This document shows, piece after piece, positions 42,901 through 54,900 of a stretch of 64,000 bases of DNA (its first letter is position 1; every line of letters begins with the position of its first letter). A program made the position numbers and the translations under genes. Below the pieces are notes generated by a model. It saw nothing but the letters and a program-made list of their open reading frames with translations, ran no database searches and was not told where the DNA came from. This stretch comes from Enoplolaimus lenunculus. Taxonomy: Eukaryota > Nematoda > Enoplea > Enoplida > Thoracostomopsidae. The DNA lies in assembly GCA_030248215.1 (NCBI GenBank), contig JASANG010004072.1:1-64000 (forward strand). The letters are read 5' to 3'.

Positions 42901-45900
42901 TTACCTGGCGTATTACACGATACACTGCACTGTCTGGATTCGGCCAAATGAAACATCCGACATTCTCGTGCGTTTGGGATGACCGGTTTTCGATGGCGGA
43001 CCTGAAGACCCTGACCACACGAGACACTACAGTCGCTCCACGCTGACCACTGACCCGTTTGGCATTTAGCGTACGGTTGTGGACGTGGACATGCTGAAAT
43101 GGATCATTCACAATACCATGCGTACACCATGTGACAATTTTCACACGACAGTCCGTTATAATTGCAGTACGGAAACAATTTCAACAGATCAATACATCTG
43201 ATACGGTTGAATCTTTAATGCTGTTCATGTCAACCTAAGTTTGAACTTAGGTTGGCAAACGCAGCTGTCAATCATGATTGAGCAACGAGCCAAACCCTTC
43301 ATTGCCAGTCCGTTGTCAAACAGACCCATAACCAGCTTAACCTGATCGTGTCAGGCAAACAGTGTTAAGAGGGGCATATGGTTGAAATCTCAACCTGACA
43401 ATCTTGAAAAAACTTTTCAAGTGGGAGGTTAAATTTTTCTGGTGAGGGGTGGATGATCGCAATTGGCTCCCCTCTGGCTACCTGGCCCGAACAGAAACAT
43501 CCAAGTGGAAGCTAACGGTCAGTACTACTTTAAGGGGCGTAACAGTAGATTAAGCGTTTTCCTCAGCCTAAGTCTAAGTCTAAGCGTTGCAAAAATGTGT
43601 TCCTAAGTCTAAGCCTAAGCCTACGCCTAAGCAAAAAGATGTAATCTAAAATCTAAACCTAGTATTTTATAGACCCACCAGAAACCTGGACGCCCCTTAA
43701 AGTAACATGGGTCGTCTAAGGTATAACATCTAGAACGTACGTCTTGTAACATTACACTGCGGATCGCATTGCAGAGTCGGGCACTTGATATGACAATGAG
43801 ACCCAGTGAACGCCGGGGGGCAGATGCATCGATTACACAGCCGAGGGTGAAGGTAACCACCGTTGCGACAAACACCCCTGCTGGGTCGGGTCTGCATTTG
43901 AAACGCACGTCGTCGTGTATATACAGGGATACGGCGTTTGGTTCTACGCGGACAAGAGCCTGAAAATAGGAAATTAATAGTTTAATTTGTCGAATTTGTA
44001 AAATTCTGCAAGTGAATAATTCAGCTTCGAATATAAATTATTATACGCCAAAGGTCTGTATTCTCAACCGTGTGAAGCACTTGGTGCCAACTGGTGATTG
44101 GGTGTGTAGCTGTCCAATCAGTGTATTGTACAGGTTGAATACCAGCAGATTGTTCGCATTTGATTGGTCCAACTTGTGCACCGGTTGGAAGATACACAGT
44201 TGTAGGAGTTTGTCAGTTTGAAAACCTATCGTTAACTGGTGATAGACGCTATATTCATTTAAGAACATGGGCCCAGGTTCGAGGTTATCTACAATCGGTG
44301 GATGCAAAAATACCGTTGAGACAGCTTTTCAGACGGCAATTTGATAATTAAAAGCCCTGTTGGTGTATTATAAATATAAACAAAGGCACATGTATAGAAC
44401 AGGGCCGCAACAGTAGTATAAGCATATTCCTAAGCCTAAGCCTAAGCGTAAGAATGAGCCTATTGCTAAGCCTAAGCCTAAGCCTAAGCAAAAAATTAGT
44501 CTAAAGCTTAAACTGCCTCCATTGTAGCGCCGTCCGGAAAACGATCCGGCCCTGTTCTATACATGGGCCAACAAAGACATAGAGAATGGTTGACTTACCT
44601 GAACAGTATAACTGATTAATATACTGGACGTCACAGAAAGATGGATAAGCCAACATTGCTCCAAGAAGTTTCGATAACTGAAAATCAGCTAAATTTTTAA
44701 TTCTACTAAATGTTAATATTCTGATAAGATTATTTAAAAATGTCAGTGTACAAATAATTGGGCCGATGTAAAGATCAGAGGCGGAACGTTTTTCTGTTTG
44801 ACTGGAATAGAGCAAGCTTAAGCTGTAATAGACTAACTTTTTCTTGGCTTAGGCTTAGGGTTACGCTTAGGAATATGCGTATAATACTGTTCCGCTCCTG
44901 TTTTTTACATTGGCCAATAATTATATAAATAAATTAATAAAGGCTCTATATTTATTAACCTGCTGATACGGAAGCTATTAACATCGCAACCAAATACGGG
45001 CTCATGTTACTTTCAGGGGGGTCCAAGTTTTTGGTGGGTCTATAAAAGAGTAGGTTTAGATTCTGGATTACATTTTTTGCTTAGGCTTAGGCTTAGGCTT
45101 AGGAACACATTTTTGCAACGCTTAGGCTTAGAAAACGCTTAATCTACTGTTTCGCCCGCAAAAGTAACATTGGCTCATCTTTCAAAGAGTACAACAAACG
45201 TTTAAAATAAAATTATTTAAATCCATAAAGCAAAAATAAATACCTCGGCTTGATTTCCATACTTTGATCCACAAGACACGGGTCCACCGATTCCAAGCGC
45301 GTGTCCAAATTCGCGACAAGTCACACCAAACTGAAATTGAAAAAATCAAATTTTACATTATGATTTTTAAGATATTTCCATCAAGTATTCAAAGTTTTCT
45401 GCATATTGCTCATCCTAACGTCGGACTCGTAGCCAGGGGGGGCATGGGGGCTCAGCTCCTCTGGAATATTTTGAGCTCACACCTAGAAAGTTTTCAACCT
45501 TGCTTGTAATTCATAGAAAACATTGGAATGCACCTCCTGAAAATTTCCTGGCCAGACCTCCCTACCAAGGTGATCTGGCTACGGGCCTGACTACCGTTAG
45601 TTTTAGCTCTGGGGGTCGGAAATGAGTGTTACTTGTAGCCGAATCATGGGATTTATGCATACTTTCTTTCCCACACGTATGGCTGACAGGCGGATCGTAT
45701 TTCTGTGGAACTGCAATAGAGTAACGGTGGCGGTATACTTGTCGTGCGGCACCGTTCGGCGTCGTCCGAGACCGTCCGTTGCCGTACGATATCGAACGTG
45801 AGTATAATTCGCGCACGAAACCGCACGGTGATGGATGACGCTGGGCATCGCCAAAACTATAGCGTCACCCCAAAGTTTGTGCTTTAGATCAATGTTTTGC

Positions 45901-48900
45901 TTAGGCTTAAGCGTAAATTTACGCTTATCCTTAAGCTGATGTTTAGGAATATGCTTATACTACTGTTACGGCCTTCAAGTACACATGCGCCCAATTGTTT
46001 TCAAGAGCAGTAAAAATCATAGCAGTAGGTAACTTATATAGTATTTTTAATTTTCTGGCCAATGTGAAGAACAGGGACGGAACAGTATTATAAGCATATT
46101 GCTAAGCCTAAGCCTAAGCCTAAGCCTAAACCTAAGAGTATGAATGAGCCTATTCCTAAGCGTAAACCTAAGCCTAAGCCTAAGCCAAGCAAAAAAATAG
46201 TGTAAAGCTTAAGCTTACTCTGTTGCAGTCCAACAGAAAAACGTTCCGCCCCTGATCTTTACATAGGCCAATTTTGTCCGGACAGAGCTATTAGACTGAG
46301 GGACAAGCTTAATCTCAGGCTTAAAGTCAACTAAAATAAGCGCGATTTACCTCAGCGTTAAATTCCAGGTTAATCATTTTAGGCTTAGGTTCAGGTGTCC
46401 ATTTTTCAACGGACCTTTTTGAATAAGCAATTACATCCGTTCAAAAAACACATTCAGCTAATGGCATAATTGTGGGGTGATTTGCCGGAACGTCGCTTAA
46501 AATTTCTATTTTAAGCCGAAATATTGCTTAAGTTTTGTAGCTTTGACTTAAATGTTTTGTATTGAATATAATGAGTAAAAATAAAACTGCTTACCGACTC
46601 GCATCCTGAACCAATATGAATCGCTTGGGGTCCACCGGTCATCCCTAAATTTGATCCACATCTGAAAACAAAAATGAAACTTTTTGTACAACACCAAACG
46701 ATCCGTAGTGCCGGAGTAAGCTAAAGATGACCACCCCCAAAATCCCGGTGTGGGTGCGTCTGTGACGATCAAAATATTTTTCAGATTTTTTGTTTAAAAT
46801 TTTTTTAGGATGGGGCCCCTTTTGGGGTGGAGCCCCTACATGGAGGCATGGGCGTGGTCTCTTCCTACCCTGACCATCCGTAATTAAAAATGGTATTTTG
46901 CAAAAAATGGTGAGTCAAACTGACATTCTTCGAAATCGGCTTTTCCGGACTACACAAACTGAGTCAAAATTCGACTCCGCCTGGCGTAAAATTCGACTTA
47001 ACGAATCGCTCAGTGAGTTAAATTTGACTCTGACGAAGTCGAATTTGACTCAGTTTGTGCAGTCCCGAAAAGCCTACTTGGAAGAGAATCAATTTGACTC
47101 ACCATTTAGTTTTTGCAGTGAAACGAAATGAAACTGTGGGCTCTTAAACCCTGAAGTCCTTTCTTCATCATTTGCTACTTAAATTTTCAACATTAATCTC
47201 AACTTCATTGAAACTTCTCATCTGCTCGAGAAATATGTTGTGGGGGGATATGCTCCCGAAAATGATTAGGGGGTACGAGCCCCCTGCTTCCCATTCGGTG
47301 CCTATGTTTTAAAAAATAACTAACTTACCCTCCTTTTGCACTGATCACAATCACATTATCACGGCATGGTAAGTTGCGACCACACGACGGTGGGGGTTCT
47401 TCCATAAAATTAAGGCACGTATTCGCGGCCCAGTATGCCGCCGCTGCACGAACCACACGTTTTATTCGAGGGTCGGATCCTAAAAATACAATGCGATCTG
47501 TCTATCCCAACTGCTTTTAACGTCGACTATAAGGGGGCACGTATGCTGCGGCCAAGTCCGCTAATTTGGACTTACGCAACTTTTAGGAGCGTCCAGTTGT
47601 CCCGCACGACCGCAACAGAGTAAGTTTATGTTTTAGGCTAATTTTGCTCTTATTCTTATTTTACGAGTGGTCGTTGACCCTACCTCAACGCAAAATTTCT
47701 GTTGACGCTCTGATAAGATATATGTCGTAGCTCAAGCCGTAATTCAACCTAATTCCGAATTCGCGCTAGTCCAGGGCTGAATTCGTTCTCTGCTGTAAGT
47801 ACACGTCTTCTGATTGGGTACAACTTTAATGGCTATGCTCAAATACGATTAGCGGATGCGACTACTGCTTTCCGACTGGCTATCGCTACCTGTTGGCTAC
47901 CAAACAGTTTGATTTACAAAGCAAAGTGGAAGCTGGATTAGACAAACCTAATTTGGTAAAATTCGATGACCGGCTCTTGTACACTTTACCTCCACATTTA
48001 AATTTTAAGACATAAACCTTTTCCTAAGCCTAAGCCTGATCGTATTCATGCGGCGTGAAAGTGTACAAAAACCCAAATGCCTGGTTTTAAAAATGCAAAT
48101 CCTTGACCTTTTGTACACGTTCACCCCGCAGAACAAAGATGAGGCTAATGCTTAGATAAGCCTTTTTTATGCCTAACCCTTATCTTAATTCGGCCCATGT
48201 TACTTTAAGGGGCGTCCAGGTTTCTGATGGGTCTATAAAAGAGTAGGTTTAGATTCTAGATTACATTTTTTGCTTAGGCTTAGGCTTAGGAACACAATTT
48301 TTACAACGCTTAGGCATAGGCTTAGGCTTAGGAATACGCTTAGTCTACTATTACGCCCCTTAACCCCTTCTCACATCGAGTTGCCTATAGGCAACCCAGC
48401 GCAGTGTATATACATTAAATAATATATCGCACCGTGTTTAACAATTGCAACACGTATGCATAGTACTAAATCACCGCAAGACGTGAGAGCCCCTCGGGCT
48501 CGAGCGTCAAGCTCCTATAGCTGAGTGGTGATGGTACACGCCTCCCACTCCAGTCACTGGAGTTCGAATCCTAGCATAAAAGTAGGTCTCGGGGGAATAG
48601 AAAATATTCATGTGAGAAAGGGTTAAACTAACATTGGCCCTTAATTCTATGGGGTGAAAGTGAATAAAGGCACACGGGGTCTGTTTTAACAAATACGGTA
48701 CGTCAAAATAGGTTGAAAGACAAGACTTAAAATGTAAACCTGAACTTTCATCAAACGTATAGTAAATCGTTTGAGGCCATTTATGAACGAACCGGTCCGA
48801 AAGTACACTTGGAGGCGGTGTATCACGACCCCCGTGATTTAAGTTTCTCTTTGATCTTCGCCGCAATCGCATGACGTCATAATAGAGCCGGCGAACGACG

Positions 48901-51900
48901 TGACGCGCTTGTGTAGGCGTGAGAATAATGTCAGTACCAAAATAAGGTGATCGAACGTTGTATCGCTAAAATCACAAATTTTTACCCGAATAGAAAACGT
49001 TTAGATTATTCGGAAACCTAAGCCTATTTTACTTTCTAACTCATTAATGATGTGAGCAACTTTTATCGCGGGAGGGTGAGCATATACCTACGTATGCAAC
49101 CCCTCCTCAAAATTGCTGAATAAGCGAATTCGTGTCAAGTTTCTTTGATTGATTCATTATATATTTTCTTCACAAGACCCCCATTTTCATACTTCAATAA
49201 TTACTACTTTGGTCTGTACCCATGACAGAGGGTGCCAGGGTGGTACAGCTCCATAGACAAAATGTTTCGTACACCCAGGAAATTGATAAACTTGTTTGTA
49301 GGGTCATATGAATTTTTTGTATGCCTTTCTTGAATAGCATATTCCAAAAGGGGGCATTTGGCGTACATGACTGCACTCACTTTACTGTGATTAATTTTGC
49401 GATAAATGCGATTCATGCGTTGTTTTACATGCTTGATTGCAGTGAAATCTTCAACGCGATGAAATGTAACTGCGTGACCGTTAATGACACCGCGTGAGAG
49501 TTGCTCGAGTCGTCTCGAGTCACCGATAATTGCAGCGGCGTTTATACGTCGGATGGTGTCGGTGTTCTGTAAAGATTACAAATTAAATTTAATATTGGCT
49601 CATGTTACTTTAAGGGGCGTCCAGGTTTGTTGTGGGTCTATAAAAAGTAGGCTTAGATTCTAGATTACATTTTTTGGTTTAGGCTTAGGCATAGGTTAGG
49701 GCTGATGAACACATTTTCGCACCTCTTAGGCGTAGGCTTAGACTTAGAATATCTTCTATTTATGGTAAAACAAAACAACGAGCGCTAATACTTTCGTCCG
49801 CCTAAGCCTAAATCTCTTCTATTTATTGGTAAAACAAAACAACGAGCGCTAATACATTAAACAAATTATTCATAGCCAATAAGCTATTCACAACACAGAC
49901 GTACCTTGGATTTCATTTCAGAAGGGTATACAACCTTATGCATTTCACCGACCCAAGAGAGTGAACCAAATTAAGCCTGTTTATCGTTTGGCTACAAATT
50001 TTGCAACGCGTATATCAGCTATCTTTCGCACGGACCCGTAGCCAATGCACTGTAAAAAATGGGGAGTCAAATTGACTCTCTCGGAAACAGGCTTTTCCTG
50101 AGTACACAAACTGAGTCAAATTTGACTCCGCCAGAGTCAAATTCGATTCACTGTTGACTCTGGCGGAGTCAAATTTAACTCAGTTTGTGTAGTCAGGAAA
50201 AGTCTGTTTCCGACAGAGTCAAGTTGACTCCCCATTTTGTTACAAGTGTGGGAGGCCTGGGAGGCTCAACCCCCCCCGTGGAAAAATTTTGGCCCCCAAG
50301 ATTTTCAACCATGCTTGTAAGTCATTGAAAACCTTTATATGTCCCTCGTGAAAAATTGTTAGATTCCCCATAGCAAGGTGGACTGGCTATAGGTCTGTGT
50401 TCGCATAATATACGCCCTTGCATTCACAACCAGAACCAATGCCTTATAGATTATTAACCCTTTCTCAAATGAATATTTCTATTTCCCTTAAGACCTACTT
50501 TTATGCTAAGATTCGAACTCCAGTGACTGGACTGGGAGGCGTATACAATCACCACTCAGCTATAGGAGCTTGACGCTCGAGCCCGAGGGGGCTCTCACGT
50601 CTTGTGATGATTTTGTACTATGTATACGTGTTGCAATTGATAAACACGGTGCGATATCTATTATTTAACGTATATACACAGCGCTGAGTTGCCTATAGGC
50701 AACTCAATGTCAGAAGGGGCTAATATATATGAATGAAAGTGTATAATTTCAAACTTTTCTATTAAGCTAATGAAATATTTGTTAAACTGAATGAAATTTA
50801 ACGGTTGCACTATACTTGTCGTACGAGTCCCGTTCGTCACCGTCCGTCACCCGTACGACGCCGGAACTCACCGTGCGGTATCGCACAGGAATTCAGTTTC
50901 GTACAATACCGTATGGTTACAGACGGTAACGCACAGTTACGAACGCTGCCGGACGGCATTAAAATCGTTAAAAAGTATAGCACAACCTACTCAACCGGAA
51001 AAAATGCTAAGATATTTTGGTATTTAATTATTAATTAATAGTGTTTTTTTCGTTTAAACGAATATCATTGGTCAGAAGTGTTTATTTCGGGTGGATGACC
51101 TCGTTTGGCCAATGAGCGTAGCGGTCAATGCAATGGTTATTTCTACAGGTTACTGTACAGCCTGTAAAGGAGTGTTTTTCAGGTTATCCAGACATTTTGG
51201 GGGAATATATTTATTAATCACCCCCCTGTTTTATACTGCGATGTGCTTGGCGATAGGCAGGCACCATCATTCAGGTTGATCCATTTACGATATTAAATTT
51301 TAGCTTTTTTGTCCGTTCAAAAATTATAGTTCGCTTCCATTGCAATGTATTTTGGAAAATTTTACTCCAGTTTGAATTGTGAAGCTTGTTTTGTATTTAC
51401 CTTAAGCATAAATAGCAAATTATATTTTTTCTTGGTAAAACCTGATTTATTTTCTGGCCCTGCGGACGTTTAAAACCCAAAAGTTGAGGTTCAGTAGCGT
51501 GAGAGCTGCAAAAGATATATATCAGGATGCAACCGCACTGCAAAAAATGGTGAGTCAAATTGTCTCTGTCCGAAATAGGCTCAATAAGACTACACAAAGT
51601 GAGTCAAATTCGACTCCGCCAGAGTCAAGTTCGTGTCGCTAAGTCGAACGTTTGACTCTGGCGGAGTAGAACGTGACTCATTTTGCACAGTCCCGCAGAG
51701 CGTATTTCAGAGAGAGTCAATTTGACTAACCATTGTTTACAATGCATAATTCCGGTTCCGATATTACAGTCCGGCATTTTCAGTTATCATACTCTTTCCA
51801 GCTACTGCATTTGTTTCACGATTTTGACATTCTGAATGGTGTGTTTACACATAGGATTTCGATTTTCAATGATGTTTGTGTGTACAGAGGAAGAGCCAAA

Positions 51901-54900
51901 TGTTTCATAAGTATATAACGCTGCGGTTGGGACAAATGCTTCAAAGTGTCTTTAAGATTTAATTCAAACAAAAAACTATTGTGTGTCTCAAAATAATATC
52001 ACTGGTGAGTGATTCCTGTGAAACTGGATTTGGGTTATGTTCTATGTTGTTAGTAGCACTAGTATTTGTGTTGCTAATAAACATTTTCCCATTGTTAGAA
52101 GCAGTAAGATAGCTTTAAAAATGAATTTTTCGGTTAAAACTATTTTAGTTTTTTGGTTGATATGATATATCTATAGATATCTATATATTAAAGCTGGAAC
52201 GCCCTACATACGTATTTTGGGCAACTTTCCAGCATTACTTTATTTACAATAATTTCTTAAGTCATACACGTGATTGTTCTATGACAAAAAATTTGCAACG
52301 AAATTTTTGTGCTTTCGCTAACTTTTGCGCGTTGCGCACACCCGGCTGACTAGTATTCATTAAAAGCAGCAAGATAGCTTCAAAAATGAATTTTTCGGTT
52401 ACAAGTATTTTTTGTTTTCCGGTTCCGGTATTTTATATTCGTGCACGCACCCTCGTTTTCACACTGCTGATTGTATAATTTCGCATATTTATTTTGCAAT
52501 CAGTTTGTTTTGGTCATAGAATACTCAATTCACGAAAAGACTACAAAGTTCACACATCACTGAGTTTTTGTTAAAAGTTTGAAATGACATCCTTTTAACG
52601 CTGATTAAATATTGTTTATGTAAAAGTTATCATTTTGGAAACACAAGAGAACTGAAATATTATTTTTTGCATTAACTTTTTTCACCAGATTTGGTTCATA
52701 AAATTCATTAAAAGACAGTTTAGGTTTTATTTTTTATATTTTAATTTTTTAGCGTTTTTGATTAAATGATTGTTATCTTACGTTTGTATATTATTAATGA
52801 GTAAATTGCTGAAATCGTCCAATTATCTGCTAAGTACAGCTGCATATGCGACGAATATATGCCCATGGCAAGCTCAGTAGCTTAAAATTGTGCCAAAACT
52901 TGCATTCATTGCTATTTATAACTTGTCGATTTGAACGTGAGGTTGAAACTTTTCTAACCATAGCCCCTATTTTTGGTCAAAAACCAGAGTATAGGAGGAT
53001 ACTCGACAGGCATATAAGGTGTTTGGCCAAAGTATTACAAAACAGGGCCGTAGCAGTAGTATAAGCATATTCCTAAGTCTAAGCCTAAGCCTAAGCGTAA
53101 GGGCGAGGATGAGCCTATTCCTAAGCTTAAGTCTAAGCCTAAGCAAAAAATTATTCTAAATCTTAAGCTGACTCTATTACAACCCCGCAGAAAAACGTTC
53201 CGACCCTGTTCTATACAGGGGCCATGTGTTCAATGCTTTGCAAAACAAATTGTTTACCAGATGCTCTGATGTCTTATGTTTTTAAGTTGTAAAATTTAAA
53301 ACATTATTATAATTCAATGAGTGCTGAGTTGGTACAAAGTCCTGGTACAATTTTTAAACACAAGAGACGTCTGCGAAATAGGCATTTTTGATTTTGGCAG
53401 TAATTTCAAGGATATCTATATATTAAAGCTGGAACGCTCCACATACGTATTTTAGGCAAATTTCCAGTATTATTTTGTTTACAGAAATTTCTTAGGAAAT
53501 ACACGTGATTGATTGTTCTTTGTTCTATGAATAGAAAATTTGAAAGGAAACTTTTGTGCTTTCTGGCATACAAGTTACTATTAAATACGTAGTCACACCG
53601 AAGTAAACGCTTAATGCATCGAAAGTTTAATCACAATGCTAAGAAAAGCTACAGGCGCCTGAATGGTTTCAGCCATTCTAGAAATTTTTTGTCGCCGCAT
53701 TTCTTGAAAATTTGGCCCATGTAAACATCAGCGGCGGAACGTTTTTCTGTTGGACTGTAACAGAGTAAGCTTAAGCTTTAGACTAATTTTTTACTTGAGT
53801 ATCAGGGTTAAAAAGTAAACTGAAACAATTGCGCGTCCTGTGTATTTTTAAGGTTAAAAGTTTACAAACATGATCAAAAGTAGCTCTGAACACGTAATTT
53901 TCTAAAAAATTAACTTACTTCGAAACGTCTGGTTTGACGAAGATTATTTCGTACCAGTCGAGCCAGAAATCGTTTCTTGTACTTTGCCTGAAATAACAAA
54001 ATAAAAAAAATTAGTTCTAAAATATTTAGAAAGCTTAAATTATAACCGACATCAGAATACCATTGTATTCTATACCGGTATTTTAAATGCGTGCAGCATC
54101 TATCACTAGTTGGTAATACGTCTTTTAACTTTCGAATCAGTGAATGCTGAGGTTCGTAATACAGCACATTTTTTGCATATGATTTGCTCTACTGCTGTAT
54201 TAATTTTGAGTTCCACAACTGCAACAGATACATAGTTTGAAAACCTGTTAGTACCTGATGATAGTTGCTATATACATTTGAGAATATGGGCCCTGAGCTC
54301 AACATTTTCAAATGCGTATAGCACTTATTACCGGTTTAGTGATAGGTTTTCAAACTCACGAACATATTGCAGTTGCTGATCTGATTCTCAGGTTATGAGT
54401 CTGTTAAATCTCGCTTTTACTTTATTAAGTAGTATGAGTTAGGGTGGCCCTATACTTGTCGTGCCGCGCGGTCCGGCGCCGTTTGTCACCATACGGTATC
54501 ATCCGTGAGTAATTCACCGTATGCCGGAAGTGACGTACGGTGACGGACGCCTTCGGATGTTATCAAATGTATAACAGCATCCTTATCGCTGTTCCGCCGG
54601 GCTGCAATAGTGTATGCTTATGCTTCAGACGGAATTTTTTTGCTTTAATGATTGGATTAGGGCTGGAACCACGCTTATTTAGTGACTCTAGGGTGCTTAA
54701 AAATGTATAGCACAACTCTTAGGCTTATTTCAAAATTTAAAGAGGGTTTCGCTAAACTTGTTGCGCGTTTCCGGACGGCGCCGCAGGCCGCTACTGAAAA
54801 TTTTCACAATTCGAATTAAATTTTTTTAGCGAATTTTTAAATTTTACTCTAATTTAACAGTTGTTGTTGTTGTTATTGTTGTTGTAGTTGTTGTTGCAAA

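Noticed and set aside
52846-53064. 72-codon plus-strand frame inside an intron
   Set aside because: It runs into a family A MITE and shows no domain or splice sites.
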